64,000 bases of DNA from Saprolegnia diclina VS20 (GCF_000281045.1 NW_008246096.1:225727-289726), one strand, 5' to 3'; counted from the first letter of the stretch, positions 21,041-32,835 are shown. Notes: a model not told the origin generated them from the sequence alone. Made by a program: numbers and translations.

Positions 21041-23613
21041 ATGGAGGAGACGCCGCCGCCTGCCCGCGACGGCTTCCTGCAGAACACGCGCTACATCTCG
21101 CCGATCGAGCGCAGCGATTCGCCGTCGCACCTCATGGTTAGCAGTGGCTTGGTCGACAGCAGCCGGGGCACGGTCCAGGAGTCTGGCATCGAGATCACGC
21201 TGACGCCATCGCCAGCGAGCTTCACCAGCGGCTCGAAGCGCCCGCGGTCCAGCATCGAGAACGCCGCCATGAGCCGTATCGACATTCTCACGCAGGAGCT
21301 TGAAGCGGCGCGCATTGCCCAGGAGCAAACGCACAGCAAACACGAGCTTGCGATGGCCGCCAAGGACAGCGAGATCGCCAAGCTCAAGCGCCAGCTCAAG
21401 ATGACCATGGACGAAGAAGAAAAGATGCGCAGCAAGGTCGATATCCTCAACGAAGAAAGCACGGACCTTCAGCGAGCGTACCAAGAGCTGCGTGCGGACT
21501 TGGAGCAGCAGCTGCGGACGGCCACGGACGAGATCGTCGTGTGCAAGGAGCGCATCGAGGAGCTCGAGACAGAGCGGAACCACACAGCGCACGAAGCCAA
21601 CACGATCATTGAGAATCTGCGCGACGAGCTGGACGAAGCCAACAGCAAGCTCGACAACGAAGACGACAGCGCCGAAGACGACGACGAGCACGACGCATCG
21701 TCGTCATCGCCGGTACCCTCCTTCCCACCACCATATAGGACCTATGCATGTATACCGCGTAGGCCATGGCGTCCGAAATCCGCCTTTTGCAGATGCAACT
21801 CGACGAGCAAACGATCCTGGCTTCGGTGCGGAATGTACGCCTTGCAGCGGCTGAACCTCATGGACGTAGAATGCGCAAAAGGCACTCGAAGAGGCCCAGC
21901 AGACGCTCCACGACGCGGCCGAGCTCCGAGCGCTGCGCCAAAAGGTCGCCGACCTCGAGAAGGCCAGCAAGCGCGACCGGGACGAGGTACATGGACCGCA
22001 GCGTCGAACCATTCCGTCTCACCGGCGCATGTAAAGATGCAAGTGCTGCGCGTACATGCCAAGAACCAAGAAGTCTTGACCGAGCAGCTCACGACACTAC
22101 AGCGTTTGTTGGACGCGAGCGAGCAGCGCGCGTCGGAGAAGACCGAGATTCATGTGAGCCTAGCGCAGCCTGTCGCATCGCTTATCGTACTCGCATCAGG
22201 TGGCGTACGAAGCACTCCTCGAGAACGAGCGCGAGTGGAAGGAGCTCTTCGAGCCGCTCCTCACCGACCCAACGAGTGCGAATTTGCGTGTCGCTTGTCG
22301 TGTTACGTACACTCTGCTTGTAGACGGTCTTGATCCGCACCTCGTCGAGACGCACCCAACCAAGGCCGTGAGTGAGCTCTTCGTTGCACGCCAAAGCGAC
22401 TTTGAGGCCCTCTTGCTCCAGCGCGTACCTCTGATCGTCGAGGCCTGGATTCTATGGCTGACGCGACCTCGTAGGGCCAACTGGAGCTCCAAATGACCAA
22501 GCTCAGCAGCCGCTTGGAGGCCGCGACAAACGAAGCGCTGACATGGGAAGCCAAGCACGCGCAGCTCGAGGCCGAGCTCACGGACGCCAAGTACCATGTA
22601 CGCGAGGTCCGTACGGAGGCACTATGGTCTTAGCAGGAGACGCGTAGATGGACAAGGAGACGCGTGTGTGCACCCGCATGCGCGAAACAAACCTCGACCT
22701 GACGTCGCTCCTCAGCTCGTACGAGGCCGGCGAGACGACCGAGGCGCGGCAGCTCGTGCAGCAGCTCAAGGAGGCCCTTGCGCGCTCGGAGTCGGTCAAC
22801 GCGGAGCTGCAGCAGGCGCAGCGCACGATGGCGTCGCCGGCGCTCATGGAAAAGCAGCAGGGCCGCATCACCGCGCTCGAGCGGTCCATCAGCGACGAAA
22901 AGGCCGAGAACCTTCGCCTCGCCAAAGCGATCGTCAAGCTCGAGACGGACCTTGCGCTCTTTGAGAAGCGTCTCGGTCGCGGAGAATTCAACCCGCGCAC
23001 AACCAAGGTCGTCCACATGATGCTGGTACTTTGGATGTCACAGGTGATTGAGGCGTGGGCTGATGTATTGTAGAACCCGACGTCGCACCATGCGCTGGCG
23101 CCCGAGCCAGCCGACATTGTGGCGCTTCGCGAGGAGAACGAGCGGCTCAAGGAGACGCTGCAGCAAGCGACGCACCAGACGCCGCGCGCCAAGCCGCCGA
23201 CGAGCGCCGCCAGCATCACAACGCCGCACGAGACGGTCGAGGGCCTGCGTATGCTGAACCAGCGCCTCAAGGAGGTAGTACCGAGGGCCGTGCAAGACAG
23301 GTAGACGACAATGATGTAGGTGTTTCGGGACCAAATCAACAAGTACCGCGATGCGGTGTACCGCGTGACAGGCTACAAGATCGACCTCAAGAAGAACGAG
23401 CTCTCGCTCCGGTCCATGTACGCCGAGAACGAGGCCGATGAGATCAAGTTTCGGCTCGTCGACGACGAAAACATGGCGCTGCTCGAAACCGACTTCTGCG
23501 CGTCGCTCGATCCCAAGTACCTCGGGTACCTCAGCCACTGCAACTCGCCGCCCGCGTTTGTGAGCACCGTCACGCTCAACCTCTTTGAGAAGCAGACGTT
23601 CCAGCCCAAGTAG
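21041..23613 (+). CDS. MAD1: Spindle assembly checkpoint protein MAD1
   Basis: About ten exons; clearest are 21041-21712, 21763-21834, 21870-21986, 22475-22597, 22648-23025, 23074-23274 and 23320-23613. The bounds between 21987 and 22424 are less certain. After a Ser/Pro-rich head almost everything is coiled coil (LEAARIAQEQTHSKHELAMA; LRQKVADLEKASKRDRDE). Residues across the 23025/23074 junction read KVVHMMLNPTS, the MAD2-interaction motif (K-hydrophobic-hydrophobic-x-hydrophobic-x3-P). The C-terminal globular domain is diagnostic: FRDQINKYRDAVYRVTGYKI, LETDFCASLDPKYLGYL, PAFVSTVTLNLFEKQTF. MAD1 recruits MAD2 to unattached kinetochores and nuclear pores. Confidence 0.88.
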
Positions 23614-23879
23614 GAGCTCTCTAACCCACCACAATATTGTCTGTGTGCTTGCCGACACCCATGCTCTGACCACGAGCGGCGCGCTAGTTCGCACCAAGTA
23701 TACACTGATCAACTGACAGCGATGGACAGCGATGCGTCGGAACTTCCTCCATCTGCAGTCGACCAGGCGGGTTGAAGTCTTGAACTGCAAGTGGCGCCAG
23801 GGTGTTGAACGCATTTAACGCATGCGTTAAACGACACGCAAAAGATCGGCGGTCCACAAAAATTGCGTCAAAGGCCAAG

Positions 23880-25048
23880 ATGCACCAAGTGGCGAAGCGG
23901 TTTGGCGTCGTCTTTGACGTCGATGGCGTCCTTCTACGTGGCAAGACGCCGATCCCAGGCGCGACGCGCGTGCTCCAGTCGCTCCGCGACTCGCAGACGC
24001 CGTTCGCGATCATGACCAACGGCGGCGGCGTCACCGAGGAGAAGAAGGCGGCGCAGCTCTCCGAGATCCTCGACTTTGAGATTCAAGCGTCGCGCCTCTG
24101 CCTCGCCCACACGCCGATGCGCTCGCTCGTGCCCACCTATCGCGATGAGATGATCCTTGCCGTGGGCAAAAAGTGCGATGCGACCAAGGTAAGCGGCATC
24201 GTCGCCCGCCGCTTTAGCATCCTCTTGTAGGAGGTCATGAACAACTATGGCTTTCGCAACGTCGTGACGGTCTCGGACATCCACTCGCACTTTCCATCGA
24301 GCTACCCGGACATTGCCGTGCCCAAGGTACTACCGAAGTACCGAAGCGCCACTCATACTGGACGCGACTTGGTCTAGGTCCCGCACCTCGGCAAGTACGA
24401 CGCAGCCGCGTTCAAGGCTGTCTTTGTACTCATGGATCCAATCTACTGGGGCCGCGAGCTCCAGATCATCATGGATGTGCTCACGTCGCACGAAGGCCAG
24501 ATTGGGACTATCTCGGACGACCAGCACGTACGGTGACTGCATCGAGGATGCTTGATGCAAATGTCCATGGCGTGATTAGGTCAACATGTACTCGGCGTGC
24601 TCGGACTTTCAGTACGTTGGCGAGCACCACTTGCCGCGCTTTGGCGCTGGCGCCTTCCGCGCGGTCCTCGAAGACCTCTATACGCGCACGACGGGCGACC
24701 ACTTGACCCAAACGCTCTTTGGGAAGCCCGAGAAGACGTCGTATGCGTTCGCCGAGACGCTTTTGCAGTCGCAACTCCCCGCCGCCGACGCACTCGATCG
24801 CATCTACATGGTCGGCGACAACCCGTTTACAGACATCAAGGTGCGCCAACGCTCGTCGCCGCCTCGATCTTGACGTGGCGTAGGGTGCCAATGCCGCGGG
24901 CGACCACTGGAAGTCGGTGCTGACGCGCACGGGCATGTACACGGCGCCGCCGGGTGTCAACCACCCTCAGCACCCGGGCGACGCGGTCGTCGATGACGTG
25001 GCGGCAGCGCTGGCGTGGATCGAGTCGGATTTCATGGCGCAGTCGTAG
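23880..25048 (+). CDS. HAD-superfamily hydrolase, CECR5/HDHD5 type
   Basis: Exons 23880-24188, 24231-24326, 24378-24527, 24580-24840 and 24884-25048 encode 326 residues. HAD motif I is FDVDGVLLRGKTPIPGA (nucleophile Asp in DxDG), motif II IMTNGGG, motif IV VGDNPFTDIKGAN. The layout, with the cap domain between motifs II and III and motif IV spelled GDNPxxDI, matches the class IIA NagD/CECR5 group, phosphatases of uncertain substrate. The first in-frame ATG is at 23880 (MHQVAKRFGVVFDVDGVL). It converges on GUF1 with 42 bp between stops. Confidence 0.87.
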
Positions 25049-25090
25049 GCTTTGTTTATCATCATCAAGACGAGTCTACTGTGATACGAG

Positions 25091-27673
25091 CTACTTGGAG
25101 AGGACGGACCAGAACGCGTTCTGCGAGAGCTGCACGTTGCCGACCGTCTTCATGCGCTTCTTGCCCTCCTTTTGCTTCTTGAGCAGCTTTTGCTTGCGCG
25201 TAATGTCGCCGCCGCCGACCTGCTTGCCCGACTTGATCAAAACGTCCTTGCGGAACGGCGGGATGCGCTCCTTGGCAAAGATCTACACCGCCGCATGGGT
25301 ATATCGCCTGTATCGAGTCCGGACCTTGGCGCCAAGCGTCGCCTGGATGTTGATCTCATACTGCTGCCGGTCAATGACGTTCTTGAGCTTGAGGCAGAGC
25401 GCGCGGCCAGCCGCCGTCGCCTACGAGGAGCCTGAGTCCTCGAAAAGATCGTTGATAGGACCTTGGAACGGTGGCACACGAACGAAAGCGCGTCGAGGAT
25501 TTTGCCGTTGATGAGCACGTCGACCTTGACAATGTCGGCTTCCTGCGGCTCAATTTCGCGGTAGTTGAGCGACGCTACGCCCGATTTTGGGTTCAAGCAG
25601 ACGCGCGCCAGAGATTACCGTAGCCCGACGTGACGGTCTTGAGCTCGTTGTAAAAGTCGGTCACGACCTCTTGCCACGGGAGACGGAACGTGAGCGCGAC
25701 GCGGCTGTCGTCAAGGTACACCATGTTGGTTTGCTCGCCGCGGCGTTCCTACGCCACGCATAAGACCACAAGCAGGCAAGTCGGATGATGCACGTTGGTC
25801 GAGATGAGGATAGCGCCGACGTACTCGGCGGGCGTGATGATCGACGCTTCCACCATCGGCTCTTCGACGCGGTAGTACTTGGTCGACTCGGGAAACTCCC
25901 CGGGCGTCTCGACCTTGGTGCGCTCGCCGTCGGCATCAATGACCTACACATAAGAGCCGAGTGGGAGGATCTACCTCGCCACGAAGCGGGCGGGTACCGT
26001 GTAGGGCACCATGGGGGCGGTCACGAGCACTTGCATGTTTTGCTCGTCCGAGAGCCGCTGGTGGAAGACCTCCATGTGCAAGAGCCCGAGAAAGCCGCAG
26101 CGGTAGCCCATGCCGAGGGCGCCGCTGTTCTCGACCTGCGACGTCACGCTCGCGTCGTTGAGTGTGAGCTTGCCCATGGCCGTGCGGAGGTCGTCGAACG
26201 TGCACTCGTCCGTCGGGTACATGCTGGCAAACACCATGCTTTTGGCTTCCTGAATGCGAACGCGGTGAGCTTGAACAGTTGAGCCGCAGATTCGATGTAC
26301 CTGGAACCCCGGCAGCGCTTCGACGGGCTTGCCAGGATGGTGAAACGTGTCACCGACCCGCGCCTCGGTCGTCGTCTTCATACCTACAGCCAGAGTCCAT
26401 CGAGTGAAAAGAGAGAGGTAGGATACCAGCAATGATGTAGCCGACCTGGCCCGCGTAGAGCCTACGCCGACACGGTAGGTGCAATGAGACGTCAAGTCGA
26501 TGACGCACCCTTTGGTCGGGAAGCGGTGCGGCAAGAGAACGCCAACCTCCTGCACATCGTACGACGTCTTGGTCGCTGCGCTCGTCACCTACGCCGATGC
26601 TCACGACGGCGCCGAGTGAGACAATCACGGACCTTCTCGCCCGGTGCCAAGCAGCCGTCGACGACCTTGACGAGGCAGACGATGCCGCGGTAGTCGTCGT
26701 AGTACGAGTCCACGAGGAGGCACTTGAGCGGCGCGCTGCGGTTCGCGATGGGCGGCGGAAGGTACTCGATGACGGCCGGCAACACCTGTCACAAGCACGT
26801 TAGCAGAAGCAGAAGTCTTGGGAAGGGCCTGCCTCGTCGATACCAACACCACTCTTGGCGGACGTGAGCAGCACCGACTCGGGGTCGACATCTAGCGTCT
26901 TCATATCAATGTTCCATCCTAAGAGGTAGTAGACATATTACCCAGAAGCGCCGAGAGGCTCAACATGCCTTCCTCGGGCTGTGCGTGCGGCATGTCGATC
27001 TTGGTGAGAATCGGCACGACGCGGAGCCCGAGGTCCTTGGCCGCGTGGTACGTTGCCAGCGTCTGGGCTTGGATGCCTTGGGACGCATCCACGAGCAGCA
27101 AGACGCCTTCGCACGCGCTGAGCGACCGGCTTACTTCGTAGCTAAAATCCACGTGGCCTATGCGACGAATGAGGTGCCATGCTCGTCACGCCGTGTCGCG
27201 ACCTGGCGTGTCGACGAGGTTGAGAAGATACTGCTTGCCCGTCTTCTTGCAGCGATAGAGCATCGAGGCAGTCTGCGCCTTGACCGTAATCCCGCGCTCC
27301 CGCTCGACCTTGAGGTTGTCCAAGTGCTGCGCCGACTCGCGCTCTTTGGTCGTGATGTTGCCGCTGAGTTCGAGGAGCCGATCCGCAAGCGTCTGGTCGA
27401 TACCACCGTAAGAGCCCAACATGCAGTAAAGAGGACGAACGACGCACCGACTTGCCGTGGTCGATGTGGGCCACGATGCTAAAGTTGCGCGTGTTCTCGA
27501 CCTCGAGCTCGTGCATCTGCGAGGCAAAGATCTTGCCGAGCGTCTTGGGCGTGACGTCGTCTACGCGCCGTGCAGCATGAGCCGACAGCTAGCTAATGCT
27601 ACCTCTCGCTACCGGCGGCGGTGGAGCTAAAGCGCCGGGCGTGGAGCGCCCGACGGGCGGTGCGCAGCATCAT
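25091..27673 (-). CDS. GUF1: Mitochondrial translation factor GUF1 (EF4/LepA)
   Basis: Fifteen exons (27613-27673, 27448-27560, 27203-27392, 26969-27157, 26833-26918, 26633-26785, 26509-26588, 26427-26461, 26301-26383, 25983-26249, 25794-25943, 25619-25748, 25462-25574, 25325-25420, 25091-25282) give 645 residues. G1 [15 protein letters not shown]3 [14 protein letters not shown]4 LTKIDMP, G5 [12 protein letters not shown]; the LepA-specific C-terminal domain ([40 protein letters not shown]) ends the protein. Exon 1 encodes [20 protein letters not shown], a clear mitochondrial presequence. EF4 is a GTPase acting on elongating ribosomes. Two introns (26919-26968 and 26786-26832) appear to begin with GC; only those junctions restore the family's spacing. 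Confidence 0.94.
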
Positions 27674-27822
27674 CTCGAGTTGCCTTTCTAGCGACCAATC
27701 GCGTGCGACGAGCCATCAATGGACCAATCAAACAGCGTGTATCGCGAAGATTCCACCAATGGCATCGCGGCGACCGATTGGATGGCATCCTAATTGTCGA
27801 ACCCGAACGTCGAATCGTCCTC
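27674..27822. promoter_or_regulatory. 149-bp bidirectional promoter of GUF1 and EttA-like gene
   Basis: Only 149 bp separate the two start codons. It holds four CCAAT-type boxes: CCAAT at 27695, 27724 and 27756, ATTGG at 27777. CCAAT occurs on both strands, as expected for a shared divergent promoter. Confidence 0.65.
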
Positions 27823-29099
27823 ATGTGGCGCCGCTTGCAGCTGACGCGAACGCCGCTTGTCCGCACGTTTGCGGCGACCAACAACGCTGGCGGTGGTACC
27901 CCCGGCGACTTTGTCGCGCATGTCAAGTCGGTCGGCGTGACGCTGCCCAACGGCAAGAAGCTCTTTGAGAACATCAACCTCGGCTTTCTCAACGGCGCCA
28001 AGATTGGCATCCTTGGCAGCAACGGAACGGGCAAGTCGTCGCTCATGAAGGTGCTTGCGGGCGTCACCAAGGAGTTTGAAGGCGAGCGCTGGTGCAAGCC
28101 GGGCTTGCGCATCGGCTACCTTCAGCAGGAGCCGTACCTCGACCCGACCAAGAACGTCTTTGAGAATGTCATGGATGGTATCAAGGAAACGACGGCGCTC
28201 CTCACGCGCTTCGACGAGGTAGCAGCACCCAAGAATATCCTCGCCCGAGGCTCATGCCAATTTGCAGGTCTCGGTGGCGATGGGCGAGCCGGACGCTGAC
28301 TTTGATAAGCTCCTCGACGAACAAGCGGCGCTGCAAGAACAGATCGAGGCTTTGGACTGCTGGGGTACATGCCTGCTACCCGAATGCAGTTGGTGCTGAC
28401 GTCATCGTAACGAATAGATCTCACGTACGAAGTGGAGCGTGCAATGGCGGCGCTGCGTGTGCCGGCGGGCGACTCGGACGTGACGGTGCTCTCGGGTGGC
28501 GAGCGTCGCCGCGTTGCGCTCTGCCGCCTCCTTTTGGAGAAACCCGACATTCTGCTTCTGGACGAGCCGACGAACCACTTGGACGCTGAGAGTGTGGCGT
28601 GGCTCGAGGCGTATCTCAAGAACTACAAGGGCACGGTGCTCTCGATCACGCACGACCGGTACTTCCTCGACAACGTCGCGGGCTGGATCCTCGAGCTCGA
28701 GCGCGGCGCCTACTTTGTTTACGAGGGCAACTACTCGTACTTCTTGGGGCAGAAGAAGAACCGCCTCAACATGGACAAGCGCCGCGAAGCGATTCGCGCG
28801 CGGCAGCTGGCGCAGGAGCTCGAGTGGGTTCAGACGCACCAGGGCAACAAGAAGGGTTCCAAGGCGCGCCAGAAGCAGATCGACGAGCTCAAGGGCGACG
28901 GTAGACCTACCCCTTTGAGAACGGCGCTATATCGTCCTTTAGGTGGCTTCCACACGATGGACGAAGGGCAGATTCTAATTCCGCGCGGCGCCCGCCTCGG
29001 CAACAAGGTCATGACCATCAACAACGTCTCCAAGACTCTCGATGGCAAGGTGCTGCTGGACAACGTCAACTTTGAGGTCGAACCCAAGTCGATTGTGGG

Positions 29100-29132
<33 letters not shown>

Positions 29133-29704
29133 GCTCTTCAACATCATCACAGGCAACCTCGAGCCGGATGCTGGCAACGTGACGCTCGGCAAGACCGTGT
29201 CGCTCGGCTTTGTGTCGCAGTCGCGCGGCGACCTCCGCGGCGTCAACACGGTCTACGAAGAGATCTCGGGCGACAACGAGTTTGTTGAAGTCAACGGCGA
29301 GCGCATCAACACGCGCGCGTACATTGCGTCGTTCAACCTCAAGGGCCCGATGCAGGAAAAGAAGGTACGTACCTCTCGCTGGGATGTTGCAACTGACAAC
29401 GACACAGGTCTCGCAACTCAGTGGCGGGGAGCGCAACCGCGTGCACTTGGCCAAGATGCTCTTGGGCGGTCACAATGTGATTTTGCTCGATGAACCGACC
29501 AACGATCTGGATGTCGACACGCTGCGGTCGCTCGAGATGGCGCTCGTCGACTTTGACGGCGTCTCGCTCGTCATTTCGCACGATCGGTGGTTCCTCGACC
29601 GCATCGCGACGCACATTCTGTCGTACGACGGCAGCGGCAAGGCCACGTACTTTAGCGGCAACTACTCGGAGTTTGAAGCCGCGCGGGCCAAGGGCCTTGT
29701 CTAA
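27823..29704 (+). CDS. EttA-type ABC-F ATPase with organellar presequence
   Basis: Exons 27823-28218, 28268-28364, 28418-28900, 28943-29364 and 29408-29704 encode 564 residues. Two ABC cassettes: Walker [10 protein letters not shown] and GPNGAGKST, signatures [15 protein letters not shown] and [15 protein letters not shown], Walker [21 protein letters not shown] and [19 protein letters not shown], and a charged P-site-tRNA-type linker between them. Strings such as [20 protein letters not shown] and [17 protein letters not shown] are those of bacterial EttA rather than of eukaryotic GCN20/ABCF1-3. EttA sits in the ribosomal E site and gates entry into elongation according to ATP/ADP. The start [20 protein letters not shown] is basic and Arg-rich with no acids, a probable mitochondrial targeting peptide. 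Confidence 0.92.
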
Positions 29705-31680
29705 ATGTCCTTCCGCACGCGATCGATGGGTATAAATGCATGTATTAATACACAAAGGCGTGTGCGCCTGCTATTTGTACAAGGACCACGGGCGATTATT
29801 TTGATGGAAGATCCGCAAAGACGATCCGCCGAAAGTGCAATGTGCAGTGGAGAGAGGATCACGGGCCGCGTGTCAACGCGTGCAACGACGTGCGCGTCGC
29901 ACGGGCGACGAGCTGAGCAGTAAGGAGCGAAGGAGATGCAAAGGACACGTTATGGCGACGCAGCGGCGCGACGTGCTGTGGCGGGCGGCGCGCCAGCAGC
30001 TCGTGGAGCGATGGCAGCTCATAGGCCGGAAGTCGAAGCGGGTCGGTCGGGCTGCACATGCTTGCGTGTGGTCATATATCGTCGTATCGGAGGCTGCGCG
30101 TTGAAATATGAACGATGCGTGATGCGCAAGCGGCGGCGAAATCTTCGACGGATTCTCGAAGATTTGCGCGCGAAAATGTCGAGCGTTTCGAACGTCGAAT
30201 TCAAATTAACCGGATGCTGATACACGTACATCCGGACAACCCGCGTTCTTCAACGAGGGGGACCGGCCAAAAAGAAGGGCGGCGCCCCGCCTCTTGGCAA
30301 CATCCCACCACAACGAGCTCAAGGAGCGTACGCGGTGCGCTTCGATGGGCTCGAGCACGGAGCGAATAGCACGAGTGAGTACACTGTACTACTACTTGCC
30401 ATGGGGTAGTAAGGCGCCGTGGCCTGCCGTGTCAGCTGTGTCAGCTGCGGGCGGGCGACGAGGGCCACGGGTCCTGTTTATATACATGCCACAGCATGTT
30501 AATTGATCAGATTGAGGGCGTGCTTAGAACCATGTGGCGCGGCGCGTCGGCGTGGGGCCTCTCCTCGAACGTCGGAAACGGCGCGATTTTTCTGGCCCGG
30601 CTCGGTGTCGAGAACGAGCGCGAAGCCGATCCACTATCCTATCCCAACCATTGCGTGGCCGCGATTGGGAGAGCAAATATGCGCTCTCTGCCATAGCATT
30701 TCACAATAGACAATATGTGCTATGACGTCAGCCGAACGGCGGCCCGTTTCATAAGGAAGACGAGCGGCGCATGTGGTGGCAACGCGTACACACGTGTGTG
30801 TGGAAGGGAGGTCGTCTTCGTTGCCAAGGAGAAACTTCGTCTTCAACCTGCGCCGATGTAATGCACCGCCGTGACGAGTGGCCGACACGATTGCAAACCC
30901 CTCTGCTTTGCGGACCACTGAATCGGCCGGTTGGCAACACATCCCAGCGTAGTACAGTACTGTGTAGGTAAGGTACCTACGCGCCTTGCCCGAGCAAGCA
31001 TACAAACGAAGAGTGTTTGGGCATGAATTAAAAAATAGAAAAATCACCTCGCGTTAAAACGATAGTACTGGGACATGTGCGACATGTTGTGGTCAGTGAC
31101 CCCACTGGACGGTGACGCAGAGCGGCTTCGCGGCGTCCGTGACGGCAGCACCGACGCCAGCCTCTCCCACTCCACTACCAACCGCGTATCCTTTCCTTCT
31201 TCGTCGTCGTCCTCGATGGTACGCGGCAGCGCAGTATGCTCGCCCTCGGTCCCTTCGAACTTCGCGCGATGGCGTCGACAGGCGGCAACGGCAGCCGTCT
31301 TTTTTTATGGTCAATTGAATTGCACATACATCTCTCTACATTTGTATGCAGCAAAAACTTTAGTAATAAAAACACACGCGGCGCACCAGATGGGTATCAA
31401 AATGGCCACCAGATCTTATCGGGTATACAAACACCAAGTAAAAAGCGTGAGTCACATTGGCATACAAACATCCAATATAGCGAAAGTGACTTGGCGTTTG
31501 TATATAGCAGGGCCCGAATGCCAGCTGGCGTTCATATGGCTTTCATTTTCCATTTGGCTCAACGACGCACACTTGCGGAGAAAGCCGCAGCACGTACTAC
31601 ACGGTACTTTAGCAGCTGTTCGCCCAAGTGTTTAAGAAGCTCCTCCGCCGCCGCTACTCCCGCCCTTGCCGCCATCGACC
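29705..31680. other. Long intergenic region, no supported gene
   Basis: Nearly 2 kb without a frame that has coding character, conserved motifs or splice support. AT-rich patches occur near 31025-31065 and 31300-31380. The 3' part presumably contains the bHLH-PAS promoter; a long 5' control region would fit a developmental regulator. Confidence 0.5.
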
Positions 31681-32781
31681 ATGAACCGCAACGACTACAG
31701 CTACTCGCCCAACCACATGATGCAGGCGCAGCACCACCACCAGGGCCGCATGTACATGGACAAGGGCCACCCGGGCGACTTTGGCCAAATGATGGCGCAC
31801 CACCAGGGCCCGCCGTCGCACCACGCGCCGCCGCACCACGCCGCGCACCACGCGCCGTCGCACCATGCGCCGCCGCACCACACGCCGGCCCACCACCAAG
31901 GCCCGCCGAGCCATGCCCACCACGCGCCCGCGCACATGGGCCACCACAATGGCGAGTTTGATCATGAGCCGCTCGTGTTGAACAATGGCCATCCGCAGCA
32001 TGGCTTTTACCAGCAAATGAACGCGCCGATGCTGCACGTGTCGACCGACTTTTCCAACGTCAACAACATGAACGGCTCGATGCACAACGATCACGACGAC
32101 ATGGACGACAACAAGTCGATCAACGGCCAGAAGCGGTCGCGCGAAGAGCTCAACCAGAAGGAGAAGAAGCGCATGTTCAAGCTCAACGAGACCATCCACC
32201 AGCTCAAAAAGTCGCTCGACGACGCGGGCGTCTCGTGCAAGAAGAACAAGCAGTCGATCCTTGACAACACGGTGCACTACATCTCGATGCTGCGCAACGA
32301 CCTCGTCATTGCCAAGCAAAAGGCCGACCACGCCGAGCGCATGCTGCACTCGACGGGCGGCGGCCACAAGACAGACGCGCCGTTCGACCGGTACTTTGAA
32401 AACTCGAGCACGCCGACGCTCCTTATGACGCTCGACCTCCAAGTCGTGCGGGCGAACCGGACGTTCCGGGAAGCCACGGGCTACAGCGAAGATGCGCTCA
32501 AGAACAAGGAGGTGCTGCTCGGCTGCCTCAGCGCCGACCTCGGCCGCGCGCGCAGCCTCGTGCACAACGCTGTCGACTCGCGCAAGACGGTGCGAACTGT
32601 CGTCCAGAACGCTGTCGCGAACGGCCGCGCCACGAGCAGCTTGTCGCTGACGTTATTATTGGACCCGCAAGGCAACCCCGAGTGCCTCGAGTGCGTCCTC
32701 ATCCCGATGGAGGACGACCAGGCGCAGTACGACATGCTCAAGGAGGACGTCAACCTCGACGAAGTCAGCGGCCTTGTATAG
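31681..32781 (+). CDS. bHLH-PAS transcription factor
   Basis: Single exon, 366 residues, ATG at 31681 (MNRNDYSYSPNHMMQAQHHH). Residues 10-100 are a His/Pro/Gln/Met-rich low-complexity tract with repeated HHAPPHH and HHQGPPSH units. About residues 150-215 form a basic helix-loop-helix: REELNQKEKKRMFKLNETIH, loop SLDDAGVSCKKNKQ, second helix ILDNTVHYISMLRNDL, continuing as a short leucine/lysine helix. A PAS fold follows (about 240-345): FDRYFENSSTPTLLMTLDLQ, RANRTFREATGYSEDALKNK, LLLDPQGNPECLECVLIPME. DNA binding and dimerisation by bHLH plus a sensory or dimerising PAS domain are inferred from the families. Confidence 0.85.
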   Translation: MNRNDYSYSPNHMMQAQHHHQGRMYMDKGHPGDFGQMMAHHQGPPSHHAPPHHAAHHAPSHHAPPHHTPAHHQGPPSHAHHAPAHMGHHNGEFDHEPLVLNNGHPQHGFYQQMNAPMLHVSTDFSNVNNMNGSMHNDHDDMDDNKSINGQKRSREELNQKEKKRMFKLNETIHQLKKSLDDAGVSCKKNKQSILDNTVHYISMLRNDLVIAKQKADHAERMLHSTGGGHKTDAPFDRYFENSSTPTLLMTLDLQVVRANRTFREATGYSEDALKNKEVLLGCLSADLGRARSLVHNAVDSRKTVRTVVQNAVANGRATSSLSLTLLLDPQGNPECLECVLIPMEDDQAQYDMLKEDVNLDEVSGLV

Positions 32782-32835
32782 ATTAGCTTTAGCCCTTTAC
32801 GTAGTAGATATCCCGATATACACATCGCCTTATAT

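Noticed and set aside
31654-32565. 303-codon minus-strand frame opposite the bHLH-PAS gene
   Set aside because: Val/Arg/His-rich shadow with no domain; the plus strand encodes bHLH and PAS motifs.
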